Origin: Candidatus Kurthia equi
Lineage (GTDB): Bacteria > Bacillota > Bacilli > Bacillales_A > Planococcaceae
Assembly (NCBI GenBank): GCA_018065935.1
Contig: JAGHSJ010000046.1
Location: forward strand, 1-54,090
Reading direction: 5' to 3'
Length of the DNA: 54,090 bases
Each line of letters opens with the position of its first letter. Position 1 is the first letter of the stretch. Below, piece by piece: positions 15,699 through 25,522 of the stretch. The translations under genes were made by a program, and so were the position numbers. The notes under the pieces are model-generated. The model worked only from the letters and a program-made list of their open reading frames with translations, was not told the DNA's origin and made no database searches.

Positions 15699-17876
15699 CT
15701 AGTCTTCTTTATTACCAAATAATTTAGCTAAAGCTTCTGCCATCGCTGTATTTTCTGGTTCCTCTTGTTTTTTCATATATTTATTAATATCTTGTTTTGA
15801 AACTTTTTTATTGCCTGTTGCTGCTTTACGTTTTTCAAAGGCAGACAGTTTTTCACGATGTCCACATTTACATGCGAAAATACGTCCATCCCCTTCACCA
15901 CGTAATTCCAATTTCTTATGACAAACTGGACAACGTGCATTCGTTACAGTAGAGATTTTTTTCTTATTACCGCATGTACGGTCAGAACAAACAAGCATTT
16001 TTCCACGTTTGCCATTCACTTCAAGCATTGGTTTTCCACATTCCGAACAGACCTTACCTGAAATATTATCATGCTTGAATTTTTGATTACTTTTCTTAAT
16101 ATCAGCAATCGATTTTTTCGTGAAATCAATCATCTTATTCATAAAGTCTGCTTTTTTCGCCTGACCTTTAGCAATTTTATTTAGCTCTGTTTCCCACTCA
16201 GCCGTTAACGCAGGCGATTTTAAATCTTCAGGTGCTAAATCTAATAATTGACGACCTTTTGAGGTTGTATATAAATCCTTGCCTTTTTTCTCAATCACAA
16301 ATGATTTAAATAGCTTTTCAATAATATCTGCACGTGTTGCGACTGTACCGATACCACCTGTTTCTTTCAATGTTTTCACTAATTCTTTCGACTCGTCACC
16401 CATAAATTGACTTGGGTTCTCCATCGCAGCAAGTAGTGTTCCTTCATTAAAACGAGCGGGTGGTTTTGTTTCGCCATTTGTTAAAGCAATACCTCGAAGA
16501 TCGATTTTTTCACCTTTCGTAAAGACTGGTAATGTACGTACATTCGATTCTTCATCATCTTGAAGATAAACAACCTTCCAACCTTCATCACGCACAGTAT
16601 TTCCTTTAGCAGAAAAAGTTTCTTTTCCAACTTTCATCGTTACAACTGTTTGATCATATTGATACGGTCCATAAAATACAGCTAAGAAGCGTTTCACAAT
16701 TAAATCGTATAATTTATATTCTTTTTCAGAAAGTGCACGTAAATTAACTGGCTCTTCTGTCGGAATAATCGCATGGTGATCTGAAACTAGGGCATCATTA
16801 ATGACACCATTCTGTGCTTTCACTTTGCCTTTAGCTAAAATTTTATTCGCGGCTGCACGATTATCGCCTACAGCTGCTGCTTTCACACGTTCACCTAAAG
16901 TATCTGCCATATCCGATGTTAAATGTTTTGAATCCGTACGCGGGTATGTCACGATTTTATAGCGTTCATATAAAGCTTGTAGCGTAGATAATGTTTCCTT
17001 CGCTGACCATCCCCAACGCTTATGCCCTTCTTTTTGCAATTCTGTTAAGTCGAATAAAGAAGGTGCAGGTGTACGTTTTGGCGTTGTTTTCACATCGACA
17101 ATATCACCTGTTTTCACTGCATCCAACGATTTCATGACCGCATCCACTTTGTCCTTATTAAATGACTGTGTTTGGTTTGAGCCTTGTTCATGCCAAGTAA
17201 ATGTCGCTGAATTTGTCAGTGCTTGCAAGCCATAATAGGTTTTCGGCTTAAAGTTTTTAATTTGGTGTTCACGGTTCGCAATCATTGCTAATGTTGGTGT
17301 TTGCACACGACCTGTTGATAATTGTGCATTATGCTTCACAGTTAAGGCACGCGTTGCGTTAATTCCTACCACCCAGTCCGCTTCCGCACGTGCTACTGCC
17401 GCTTCAAATAAATGTTCATATTGACGACCATCTTTTAAGTTATTGAAGCCATCTTTAATCGCTTTATCCGTTACAGAAGAAATCCATAAACGTTTCACTG
17501 GTTTATTTGATTTCGCTTTCACTAAAATCCAACGTGCGACTAGTTCTCCTTCACGTCCAGCATCCGTTGCAATAATAATTTGATTAACGTCCGAACGATT
17601 CAATTGTGTTTTCACCGCATTGAATTGTTTCGTTGTTTGACGAATTGGTACTAATTTAAATGGATTCGGAATGATTGGTAAATCCTCCATCTTCCATTCT
17701 TTGAAGCTTTGATTGTATTGCTCAGGGTCTGCGTGTGTCACTAAATGCCCCAAAGCCCAAGTCACAATATATTTGTCGCCCTCTAAAAATCCGTTCCCTT
17801 TTTTCGTACATTTTAATACGCGCGCAATGTCACGTGCTACAGAAGGTTTTTCTGCAATTACTAATGATTTTGACAT
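15699..17876 (-). CDS. topB: DNA topoisomerase III
   Basis: Type IA topoisomerase, 725 aa, that decatenates and relaxes negatively supercoiled DNA. The Toprim domain starts at residue 2 (SLVIAEKPSVARDIARVL) with DAGREGELVARW near 105; the active-site tyrosine is in VTYPRTDSKHL near 310. The C-terminal 120 residues carry two zinc-ribbon-like cysteine groups (CSECG...CSDRTCG and CPVC...CKCG), then a charged tail. AGAGGAG precedes the ATG. Monocistronic, terminated at 15643-15687. Confidence 0.96.
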   Translation of the reverse strand: MSKSLVIAEKPSVARDIARVLKCTKKGNGFLEGDKYIVTWALGHLVTHADPEQYNQSFKEWKMEDLPIIPNPFKLVPIRQTTKQFNAVKTQLNRSDVNQIIIATDAGREGELVARWILVKAKSNKPVKRLWISSVTDKAIKDGFNNLKDGRQYEHLFEAAVARAEADWVVGINATRALTVKHNAQLSTGRVQTPTLAMIANREHQIKNFKPKTYYGLQALTNSATFTWHEQGSNQTQSFNKDKVDAVMKSLDAVKTGDIVDVKTTPKRTPAPSLFDLTELQKEGHKRWGWSAKETLSTLQALYERYKIVTYPRTDSKHLTSDMADTLGERVKAAAVGDNRAAANKILAKGKVKAQNGVINDALVSDHHAIIPTEEPVNLRALSEKEYKLYDLIVKRFLAVFYGPYQYDQTVVTMKVGKETFSAKGNTVRDEGWKVVYLQDDEESNVRTLPVFTKGEKIDLRGIALTNGETKPPARFNEGTLLAAMENPSQFMGDESKELVKTLKETGGIGTVATRADIIEKLFKSFVIEKKGKDLYTTSKGRQLLDLAPEDLKSPALTAEWETELNKIAKGQAKKADFMNKMIDFTKKSIADIKKSNQKFKHDNISGKVCSECGKPMLEVNGKRGKMLVCSDRTCGNKKKISTVTNARCPVCHKKLELRGEGDGRIFACKCGHREKLSAFEKRKAATGNKKVSKQDINKYMKKQEEPENTAMAEALAKLFGNKED

Positions 17877-18113
17877 AATCCCGCTCCTCTCACTTCCTTC
17901 TATTATAAAGGATATCTATGCGTTATTCGACCTTGCCGTTTGAAGTTCTATTCTCTCCTTTAATAAATCCCCTAAAAACAATACTCCTTTTTGAAAAGCT
18001 TCTAACAAACACAAAAAATAGCAATCATTTTGAAATGACTACTAAATTTCTACTCATTTGATTTTATAAACTTATTACAAAAAGATACAAGTTATTTCAA
18101 AAAATAATTCACC

Positions 18114-18749
18114 TTATTTTATGCCCTCTTTTTGAGCGGCTCCATAAATACCAATGACATTTTGATAAGCAGGTAAGTGTTCTCCAATTAGAGCGCCGAA
18201 ACCTTCTGCATTATTACGCCAATCTCGTTGTAGTTCACTAGCGATACTGAACCAATTCATTAATTGTGCTCCCTCATGAGCCATGCGTGTTAGTGCTACA
18301 TTCGCTAGCTCTTTGCTTACTGTACCTGAAGCATCTGATGCAACGAATACATCATACCCCTCGCTTATAGCTGATAAAGTTGGAAAAGCTACACATACAT
18401 CCGTTACCACTCCAGCGATAATTAATTGTTTCTTTCCAGTTGCTTTAACGTCCTCTACAAAATCTTCATTATCCCACGCATTTATTTCTCCAGGACGAGA
18501 AATCTTTGGAGCATGTGGAAATAGTTCAATCAATTCTTTCATTAAAGGACCATTAGGACCATTTTCAAAACTTGTTGTTAAAATAACCGGTAAATCAAAA
18601 AAATTTGCTGTATGAGCCAAAGCTAATACATTGTTTTTAAATTCATCTACACCATAATCTCTAACTAAACCGGCAATTAGACCGGCTTGATGATCCACTA
18701 ACAATACGGCTACATTGTCTTTATCTAAACGCTTATATAAATCCTCCAT
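18114..18749 (-). CDS. Isochorismatase-superfamily hydrolase, YcaC-like
   Basis: Cysteine hydrolase of the isochorismatase fold, 211 aa. The acidic residue of the triad is in VLLVDHQAGL near residue 17, and the nucleophile is Cys in VVTDVCVAFPTLSAI near 118. The ARPG-like RPGEINAWDNEDF segment near 82-94 and the C-terminal LMNWFSIASELQRDW closely follow E. coli YcaC. YcaC's substrate is not settled, so none is given here. Divergent from the DUF1254 gene; a 16-bp palindrome lies 20 bases upstream of the start. Confidence 0.85.
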   Translation of the reverse strand: MEDLYKRLDKDNVAVLLVDHQAGLIAGLVRDYGVDEFKNNVLALAHTANFFDLPVILTTSFENGPNGPLMKELIELFPHAPKISRPGEINAWDNEDFVEDVKATGKKQLIIAGVVTDVCVAFPTLSAISEGYDVFVASDASGTVSKELANVALTRMAHEGAQLMNWFSIASELQRDWRNNAEGFGALIGEHLPAYQNVIGIYGAAQKEGIK

Positions 18750-18768
18750 TTTTTATTGCCCCTTTAAT

Positions 18769-18784
18769 TTAATCAATTGATTAA
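18769..18784. promoter_or_regulatory. 16-bp perfect palindrome, candidate operator
   Basis: TTAATCAATTGATTAA is its own reverse complement. It lies just upstream of the ribosome binding site of the YcaC-like gene and within the divergent promoter region shared with the DUF1254 gene. It suits a MarR- or HxlR-type dimeric repressor, which is an inference. Confidence 0.45.
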
Positions 18785-18983
18785 TAAACTGATTATGCCC
18801 TCACCCTATACCTTATTTATATGGATGTCTATTAAAAAAACTCGTAAATTTTCCCAAAAACCATCATGCGAATTTTGGACACAGATATCGGTATCAAATT
18901 AACAATTTACCCGTTTTATTAATTTACGCTTAAAATCCCTAAATTCGGCTAAATACTAAATAGATAGGAAAGGAGTTTTTCAC

Positions 18984-20303
18984 ATGACCGAATCAACGCA
19001 ATTAAAAGATTTAGTATTTACAGCTTATCAATATGCTTTTCCGTTATTAATGATGGAATATACTCGTAAACAGGCGACGAATGTAAAAGATGTGCATCAA
19101 AACCCAACGAAAGCACCGTCTAATCAATTTGCTCATTATCGTCAATTCCCTGTTGCAGATGATAAATCCGTTGTGCGCTTTAATTTCGATACACTTTATT
19201 CTTTTGCATGGCTTGATTTAACAGAGGGGCCTGTCGTTCTAACTGCGCCACATGCCCCTGAAAAATATCATCTGATTCCGATGCTCGACATGTGGAGCGA
19301 TGTCTTCTTCGTACCAGGTACACGTACAACAGATGGTATCGGAAAAAATTATGCGATTGCTCCTACTGGTTGGACAGGGGAAGTTCCAGAGGATATGGAA
19401 ATTATCTACTCGCCAACCCCTTATGTTTGGATAATGGGACGTATTCAAACAGATGGCGAAGCAGATTACAGCAATGTACATGTCATTCAAGACGAAATGA
19501 AATTAACGCCACTCGCTCATTGGGGAAGTGATTATACACCTCCAGAATATGAAGTTGATCCAAACGTGGATATGGTAACTGATCCACAAGCCATTGTATG
19601 GAATTTTTCCGGTCAGGAATTTTTCACGTATTTTGCCAAACTACTTCAAGTAAATCCACCTCACTACAATGACTATCCGATTTTAGGACAACTTCATAAA
19701 CTTGGCATTACAAAGGATGGAGAATTTACCCCGAGTGCAGAGGTACTTGCGGTACTCGACGATGCTGTTGCACTCGCTCAAAAAGATATTATCGCTGCGA
19801 TTACAGACGGTTTACTCGGCATCACACGCAACTCTTGGACATGGATGCAAAATGGGTCAGGTGCTTACGGAACAAGCTATCGTCTACGCGCAATGGTCGC
19901 TTTTGCAGGACTCGGCTGCAATCTTCCCGAAGATGCCTTGTATCCGAATTTGGCGACTGATGCAAACGGTGACTTACTCGATGGTTCAAAAAACTATACA
20001 CTGACATTTACAAAAGACAATATGCCACCAGCTGACGCTTTTTGGTCGCTCACGCTCTATGATAAAAAAGGTTTCCACGTACCGAATGAATTAAATCGCT
20101 TTGCTATTGGCGACCGAGATGATTTAATTTTTGAGGAAGATGGTTCACTTATTTTATCTATCCAACATGAAAAACCCAGCCAGACAAATAATTGGCTTCC
20201 CGCACCAAAAGAATTATTCGAACTCACGATGCGTCTCTACTCTCCAGGTAGAAAAATCTTCTCTGAAGGTCTAGTGTTACCACAACCTGTGCCATATCAA
20301 TAA
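18984..20303 (+). CDS. DUF1254/DUF1214 domain protein
   Basis: 439-residue protein without signal peptide. The N-terminal half fits DUF1254 (YQYAFPLLMMEYTRKQ near residue 12, FNFDTLYSFAWLDLTEGPV near 66-84) and the C-terminal part DUF1214 (NYTLTFTKDNMPPADAFWSL near 340, RFAIGDRDDL near 372). These domains usually occur together; most relatives are secreted, whereas this one begins directly with MTESTQ, so it looks cytosolic. Reaction unknown. The divergent YcaC-like hydrolase is a possible functional partner. GGAAAGGAG precedes the ATG. Confidence 0.88.
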   Translation: MTESTQLKDLVFTAYQYAFPLLMMEYTRKQATNVKDVHQNPTKAPSNQFAHYRQFPVADDKSVVRFNFDTLYSFAWLDLTEGPVVLTAPHAPEKYHLIPMLDMWSDVFFVPGTRTTDGIGKNYAIAPTGWTGEVPEDMEIIYSPTPYVWIMGRIQTDGEADYSNVHVIQDEMKLTPLAHWGSDYTPPEYEVDPNVDMVTDPQAIVWNFSGQEFFTYFAKLLQVNPPHYNDYPILGQLHKLGITKDGEFTPSAEVLAVLDDAVALAQKDIIAAITDGLLGITRNSWTWMQNGSGAYGTSYRLRAMVAFAGLGCNLPEDALYPNLATDANGDLLDGSKNYTLTFTKDNMPPADAFWSLTLYDKKGFHVPNELNRFAIGDRDDLIFEEDGSLILSIQHEKPSQTNNWLPAPKELFELTMRLYSPGRKIFSEGLVLPQPVPYQ

Positions 20304-20341
20304 AAAAACGTCTTCTACAATGATGTAGAAGACGTTTTTTT
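20303..20341. terminator. Bidirectional terminator after the DUF1254 gene
   Basis: ACGTCTTCTACA (20308-20319) pairs with TGTAGAAGACGT (20324-20335) around a 4-base loop, with A- and T-runs on the two sides. It also lies downstream of the minus-strand permease remnant. Confidence 0.9.
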
Positions 20342-20406
20342 ATGAATATAAATAGTAGACTTATTTATTTTTTAATAAGTTCAAAATAGAGGCTTTGATT
20401 ATTTTT

Positions 20407-21757
20407 CTATAACTTTGTATAGACGGTCAAAGGATGGAGCAGTCCATCTTCGGTTCCATACAAAAGGAGCAGTAAACCACCACTTATGCAGACCGATTGA
20501 ATCCATAGAAGAGGAATAGAACCTATTAATTTAAAGATGACCTGTTTCTTTGTCATCCCCTGTGACAAATAAATTGCCCATAAATAACGATTGTCTTTGA
20601 ATTTCTGTTCCAACATTAAATAAAGACAACTAACGACTAAGAGCAAACTACTTATAAAAGATAAACGATAATAGATCACAAAAAGTTTTTCTAAATTATT
20701 CGTTTCGGATGCTTGAACATCTCCCACTCCATTGTATAAAGCCGCCAAGTCCGACACTTTTTTATGTAATTCTCTAGCTTGCTCGTTTGTAATGGAAGAC
20801 TTCAACTCAATTGCTACGCGATCATAGCCTAAAAATAAAGCTGTTTTTTGTGCCTCTTTCGCATTAATGACAAATCGAAGTGTTTCATCATCTCTCTGTT
20901 CAATCGTCATAGCTTTTACTCGATATGTCCACGATTTTTTATTTCCTTGTTGGTCTTTACGAACAAGTTGAACATTCTTTCCTATTATCCCTTCATACTT
21001 CCTCTTCATTTTTTCATTATTCACAAGTAAGATTGTCTCTTTTTGGCGTAATTCTTCCTGTGGACGCATGCCAATAAGCTCTATTTCAAACAGAATCCAC
21101 CTTTCATCTAAGGCTCCCAGTGAAAAATCTGTCTTTGAGGGAATTGCATAAATAATAACATCATCACTTAAAAATGTTGCCTGCACTTCTTTTATACCCG
21201 GTTCTTTTTTTAGCTTTTCTACATCTTGTGACGTAATGTATTTCCGAGGTGGTAGTGCAATTGTGTAAGGGCCACTCACTCTAGATTGCGTTACATAATT
21301 AGCTGCTATACTCAAAAATGCCTATTCAGGGGAATTTCTATTTCTTCTTTTTTTATAAAAATCGCCATAAATAAAAGCGTCATACTCGCCGTCAAGAGCA
21401 GTACGTTTAATAAATATGCCATTCCTTTGCTTCTTGCGTGATAGACTTTTTTCATACATGCCGAAATCGATTGATTTTTTTCTTTTTTACTGTCCATAGA
21501 TTTTTCACTAGGATAATAAGAAATAAAAGGGTCAGCGAAAAACTGCTCCCAGATAGAATAGCTAGCCACTGCGTTGATTGAGACCATCCCAAAAGCATCG
21601 CTTGGCTAAACAACTCAACGGGGATTGATACGACAATCGCTACTGCAATCAGCCAAATGAATTGAATCGCTTGTAAACTAGCTATCCTTTTATTTGTTGC
21701 TCCTTCTACTTTTAGCACTGTATAAATTTTTTGTTGTTGACGCATGTAAACAGTAAT
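20407..21757 (-). pseudogene. Decayed FtsX-type ABC transporter permease
   Basis: Three fragments in three frames together read as the C-terminal two thirds of a macrolide-exporter/BceB-like permease. 21757-21452 encodes the first FtsX core (QQQKIYTVLKVEGATNKRI and two membrane spans). The frame changes near the A-rich run at about 21480-21495 to 21587-21312 (MAYLLNVLLLTASMTLLFMA). It changes again near 21312 to 20407-21315, which has an extracellular domain and the last membrane spans. A TAG at 21758-21760 cuts the 5' end, and no ATPase gene is adjacent. Two frameshifts plus truncation indicate a pseudogene; sequencing error could explain one shift but hardly all. Confidence 0.75.
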
Positions 21758-21775
21758 CTATTTAACATTCACAAC

Positions 21776-21812
21776 AAAAAAAGAAACGCCATTTGAATGG
21801 CATTCCTTTTTC
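21776..21812 (-). terminator. Terminator downstream of the 21884 gene
   Basis: GCCATT (21788-21793) and AATGGC (21796-21801) form a short hairpin, extended by GAA/TTC pairs. The minus-strand side ends in a run of about seven U. Confidence 0.55.
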
Positions 21813-21883
21813 TTATGCTTAACTTCTAGCAAACTGTTTTCTACATCTAAAACTATAAAAATAGTAATTTAAAATCATCTTCA

Positions 21884-22510
21884 TTATTCACTAAACTCAA
21901 TGAATCTTGGCTCGACAAAATCAGGTAAGGTTTCGACTACTTTTTTATAGGTTTGAAAATCTGGTTGATTCGAAATAGCATTAATCGAATCACCATCATA
22001 TCCTAGCCAAAACACTGTTGTGTCTGACGCCATATTTACAATGACGGTCTCCTGAACAAAACCACGTAAATTTCCAATCCATTCTCTTTTCTCCAGGCGA
22101 AATACATTTTTATGAATTGCCCATAGAACCAAGTTATTCATTGTCAGACCTACTCCAATTAAAAATGGTAGCATTGTTTGAAGTTGTTTTTCAGTTTCAA
22201 TTTTTGACAGACAAATTAAGCTTTGGTCATTTTCCATTAAATATTCATAGGAAATATGCAAGGAACGGCAATGATTTTCAAAATCTTCTCGATCAAACTC
22301 ATATATTTCCACACAAAAATAAATAGGCAAAGCCTTTAGCTTGTTCATCCAAATTTTTAAAAAACCTTCCAGTTGATCGTATAAATCTACTCCACCAAAA
22401 TCAACTATAAAAGATGTATTTCCCTCTAACACAAAAGGAAAATAACCGCCAGCATCTGGCTGATTATTCATATAGTAACTTTTGGATAGATAGCCAATTT
22501 CCACTTTCAC
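21884..22510 (-). CDS. Hypothetical protein, unrecognised
   Basis: 208-residue soluble protein that I do not recognise. It is rich in aromatic residues, with alternating beta and helix; distinctive stretches are PFVLEGNTSFIVDFGGVD near 25-42, LPIYFCVEIYEFDRED near 60-77 and VFWLGYDGDSINAISNQPD near 165-185. There is no signal peptide or membrane span. The frame opens with a TTG at 22531, but AGGGGA is spaced 7 bases from the GTG at 22510, so I chose that. Monocistronic. It could be an immunity- or SUKH-like single-domain protein; that is only a fold impression. Confidence 0.6.
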   Translation of the reverse strand: MKVEIGYLSKSYYMNNQPDAGGYFPFVLEGNTSFIVDFGGVDLYDQLEGFLKIWMNKLKALPIYFCVEIYEFDREDFENHCRSLHISYEYLMENDQSLICLSKIETEKQLQTMLPFLIGVGLTMNNLVLWAIHKNVFRLEKREWIGNLRGFVQETVIVNMASDTTVFWLGYDGDSINAISNQPDFQTYKKVVETLPDFVEPRFIEFSE

Positions 22511-22627
22511 ATAAGGTCCCCTAAAATTCAAACTTCTATTTCATTCTGTATTTTTTGTCTCTAAAAAAAGCCTAAAAGATATGGATTCTTTCCTCTCGCA
22601 TATCTTCTCGTCTTCTACTTAAGCTAA

Positions 22628-23191
22628 TTAATGTTGATCAATCGATGTTTTCGGTAAGTTCATGCTTAGCTCACAGTATTTCACAAAAACACGTGCTAAC
22701 TCTTGTAGACGTTCATGTACATTGTCATCAATGATTTCATTACTTTCATTAAAGTGACTTGAATGTGTATAAACATAATTTGGTGTTACTAATGCTCTAA
22801 AATAATCTAAAATCGGTTTTAGCTGATTTTCTACAACTAAGTGATGCTGATATGTGCCACCATTAGCTACGATTGAAACAGGTTTATAACGTAACGCTTT
22901 CGGGTGTAAAAAATCAAAGGCATTTTTCAAAACGCCTGGGATCGAGCCTTGGAAAATAGGTGAAGCAAATATATAGCCGTCTGCTTGCTCAATTTTTGTC
23001 ACCATTTCTTGCATATCTTCGTTGTATTTATTTAAAGGACGACCATCGACAATCTGATGCTCATAATTTGAAAGGCTTAGAATCTCCAGCTGTAATGAAG
23101 GCTCCTCTTTTGAAATATATATTTGAATTTCTTTTAATATCGCACCTGTCTTACTTCCTACCACTGTGCCATCAACTAATAAGATTTTCAT
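22628..23191 (-). CDS. NADPH-dependent FMN reductase family protein
   Basis: Flavodoxin-like fold, 187 aa. The N-terminus MKILLVDGTVVGSKTGAIL gives the phosphate-binding loop; the FMN-contact segment FASPIFQGSIPGVLKNAFD lies near 79-97 and the S(V)ANGGTY loop near 110. Relatives reduce FMN, azo compounds or quinones. The frame can extend to 23260, but GGAGGT is spaced 7 bases from the ATG at 23191. Monocistronic. Confidence 0.88.
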   Translation of the reverse strand: MKILLVDGTVVGSKTGAILKEIQIYISKEEPSLQLEILSLSNYEHQIVDGRPLNKYNEDMQEMVTKIEQADGYIFASPIFQGSIPGVLKNAFDFLHPKALRYKPVSIVANGGTYQHHLVVENQLKPILDYFRALVTPNYVYTHSSHFNESNEIIDDNVHERLQELARVFVKYCELSMNLPKTSIDQH

Positions 23192-23400
23192 CGATGTTAC
23201 CTCCAATTTCATATTCTTCCTTGATTGTAACAAATGACAATTCTTTTCAATACAAATCATACCCGAAAAACGTATAAATCAGTCTTTGGACTGAGCGGAA
23301 AAATTGCTTTCTTTTCTAGTCATAGGTTACTATGATACAATGAATTTTATGAACATGAATACAAAATGCACATGCATTTTTCAATAAGGAGTGCTACAAC

Positions 23401-23586
23401 ATGGCAACTAAATCAGAAATCGAATATCAAATTCTTGAACTAAAAAGCGACTATATTCGTCAACAAGGTGATATCGAAAAATTAGAATCAACTGGCTTTC
23501 CACAAATGATTGAAAAAGCAGAGCAACGTTTAAAAGATATGGAAATTCAATTAGCTAAACTTAATGAAGAATTAGCTAAATTCTAA
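23401..23586 (+). CDS. Small coiled-coil protein (SE1832-like)
   Basis: 61 residues, highly charged, predicted as a helical hairpin: IEYQILELKSDYIRQQGDIEKLES, a short GFP turn, then KAEQRLKDMEIQLAKLNEELAK with heptad spacing. It resembles the short conserved Bacillales proteins annotated as SE1832 family; I am not certain of the family number. A clean AAGGAG lies 9 bases before the ATG. No enzyme motif. Function unknown. Confidence 0.8.
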   Translation: MATKSEIEYQILELKSDYIRQQGDIEKLESTGFPQMIEKAEQRLKDMEIQLAKLNEELAKF

Positions 23587-23626
23587 GACTATATTTGCAA
23601 TAACCACACAATAATAAAAAATATTC

Positions 23627-23754
23627 GAGCCTGGGACATCTATATAGATTTCACTAATTTGTCTACGCATAAAAAATAAAAACAGCTTGTTTCGGCTATT
23701 TTTATTTTTTGTTGCGAACCAATAGTAGAGGAAAGAAAAATTTGTTCTCGGCTC
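23627..23754. repeat. Structured dispersed element, copy 2 (reverse orientation)
   Basis: Ends GAGCC (23627-23631) and GGCTC (23750-23754) are complementary, with T-runs following on both strands (23757-23764 on plus; the A-rich 23615-23622 on minus). The core 23632-23675 is the reverse complement of 6921-6964 with 38 of 44 matches, and directly beside it lies an AATAAAAA-AGC / GCT-TTTTTATT hairpin (23676-23707), as in copy 1. It fills the gap between the small coiled-coil gene and the ABC-F gene. Confidence 0.65.
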
Positions 23755-23785
23755 CACTTTTTTTGCAGGAGGAAATGAATTATTT

Positions 23786-25342
23786 ATGGCTATTTTAAAA
23801 GTAGAAAAATTAGGTCACTCTTTTGGTGATCGTACGCTTTTCAAAGACGTAACATTCCGTATCGTTGAAGGCGAACATATTGGTCTGGTTGGAGCTAATG
23901 GTGTTGGTAAATCAACAATGATGAGTATTTTAACAAACCAATTAATTCACGATGAAGGTCGTGTAGAATGGTTACCTAAAACGCATTATGGTTACTTAGA
24001 TCAACATGCCGTTTTAACACCCGGACGCACAATGCGTGAAACACTAAGTGATGCTTTCCTTCCATTATATAAAAAAGAAGAAGAGCTAAACGAAATTATC
24101 GCTAAAATGGGTGACGCAACACCTGAAGAACTAGAAAAATTATTAGAAGATATGGCTGAAATTCAAGATGCCCTTGATGCAGGCGACTTTTATACATTAG
24201 ATATCAAAATTGAAGAAATCGCACGTGGTTTAGGCCTAGATGCAATCGGTCTTGAACGTGATGTAACTGCCCTTTCAGGTGGACAACGTACGAAATTACT
24301 TTTAGCAAAACTTTTATTAGAGAAACCAAAAGTTCTTTTACTTGATGAGCCTACCAACTACCTTGATGAAGAGCATATTAACTGGTTACGTAACTATTTA
24401 AAAGACTACCCACATGCCTTCCTATTAATATCGCATGATGTAGACTTTATGAATGATGTAGTTGATGTTATTTTCCACTTAGAATTCTCTAAATTATCTC
24501 GTTACACAGCAACTTATGATAAATTCATTGAGCTAGCTGAAATGAATAAACGTCAGCATTTAGATGCTTACGAAAAACAACAGGACTTTATCAAAAAACA
24601 AGAAACATTTATTCAAAAAAATAAAGCACGTTTCTCAACAACTGGTCGTGCGAAATCTCGTCAAAAACAATTGGATCGCTTGGAAGTTATCGAACGTCCA
24701 GAAACAGCGGCAAAACCACAATTTTCTTTCAAAGAATCTCGTAGCTCAAGCCGTTATGTAGTTGAAGCAAAAGATTTAGTTATTGGTTACGATAAACCGT
24801 TACTACCCCCACTTACTTTCGAAATCGAACGCGGTGAAAAAATTGCGTTAGTTGGTATGAACGGTGTTGGTAAATCAACGTTACTAAAAACAATGTTAGG
24901 TAAAATTCCTGCATTAGATGGTAAAGTACAACGCGGTGACTTCCTCTTCCCTTCTTACTTCGAACAAGAAGTAAAAGGAGGCAACGAAACACCAATCGAT
25001 GTTATTTGGAATGCGTTCCCTTCATTAGAACAAAGTACAATTCGTGGACTACTTGCAAAAACTGGTCTGAAAAATGAGCATATTTCTCGTCCAATGGCTC
25101 ACTTATCAGGTGGAGAACAAGCTAAAGTTCGCCTATGCCTATTGATGATGGATGAATCAAACTGGATGCTATTCGATGAACCGACAAACCACTTAGATGT
25201 CGATGCAAAAAATGAATTAAAACGTGCAATGAAAGAATACAAAGGTACACTTGTACTTGTAAGCCATGAACCTGAATTTTATGAAGGTTTAGTTACCAAA
25301 GTATGGGACGTAGCTGAATGGTTCTCAACAGGTCACCAATAA
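23786..25342 (+). CDS. ABC-F family ATPase (YfmM-like)
   Basis: Cytosolic ABC-F protein, 518 aa, with two ATPase domains and no membrane segments; members act on ribosomes. Domain 1 has GLVGANGVGKST near residue 36, LSGGQRTKLLLAKLLL near 163 and LLLDEPTNYLD near 185. The linker around 245-300 is lysine-rich. Domain 2 has ALVGMNGVGKST near 352, LSGGEQAKVRLCLLM near 445 and MLFDEPTNHLD near 467. Length and wording resemble Bacillus YfmM. GGAGG lies 13 bases upstream, a long gap. A specific antibiotic-resistance role is not indicated. Confidence 0.9.
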   Translation: MAILKVEKLGHSFGDRTLFKDVTFRIVEGEHIGLVGANGVGKSTMMSILTNQLIHDEGRVEWLPKTHYGYLDQHAVLTPGRTMRETLSDAFLPLYKKEEELNEIIAKMGDATPEELEKLLEDMAEIQDALDAGDFYTLDIKIEEIARGLGLDAIGLERDVTALSGGQRTKLLLAKLLLEKPKVLLLDEPTNYLDEEHINWLRNYLKDYPHAFLLISHDVDFMNDVVDVIFHLEFSKLSRYTATYDKFIELAEMNKRQHLDAYEKQQDFIKKQETFIQKNKARFSTTGRAKSRQKQLDRLEVIERPETAAKPQFSFKESRSSSRYVVEAKDLVIGYDKPLLPPLTFEIERGEKIALVGMNGVGKSTLLKTMLGKIPALDGKVQRGDFLFPSYFEQEVKGGNETPIDVIWNAFPSLEQSTIRGLLAKTGLKNEHISRPMAHLSGGEQAKVRLCLLMMDESNWMLFDEPTNHLDVDAKNELKRAMKEYKGTLVLVSHEPEFYEGLVTKVWDVAEWFSTGHQ

Positions 25343-25359
25343 TTTCATATGAATTTATA

Positions 25360-25407
25360 AAAGCTGTACAGAAGTTGATTTTATCGACTTCCTGTATGGC
25401 TTTTTTT
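25360..25407 (+). terminator. Terminator after the ABC-F gene
   Basis: Imperfect hairpin: AAGCTGTACAG-AAGT (25361-25374) with ACTTC-CTGTATGGCTT (25387-25402), followed by a T-run to 25407. Confidence 0.75.
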
Positions 25408-25522
25408 GTAAAATTCGCTATTACACACCTGTATTTTCTTTTAAAATAAAAAGTAGGTCTTATTACTTGTAAAAAATACCTTTATTACTTCACAATAGTA
25501 GTAAGGATGGTGTTTTAATTTA

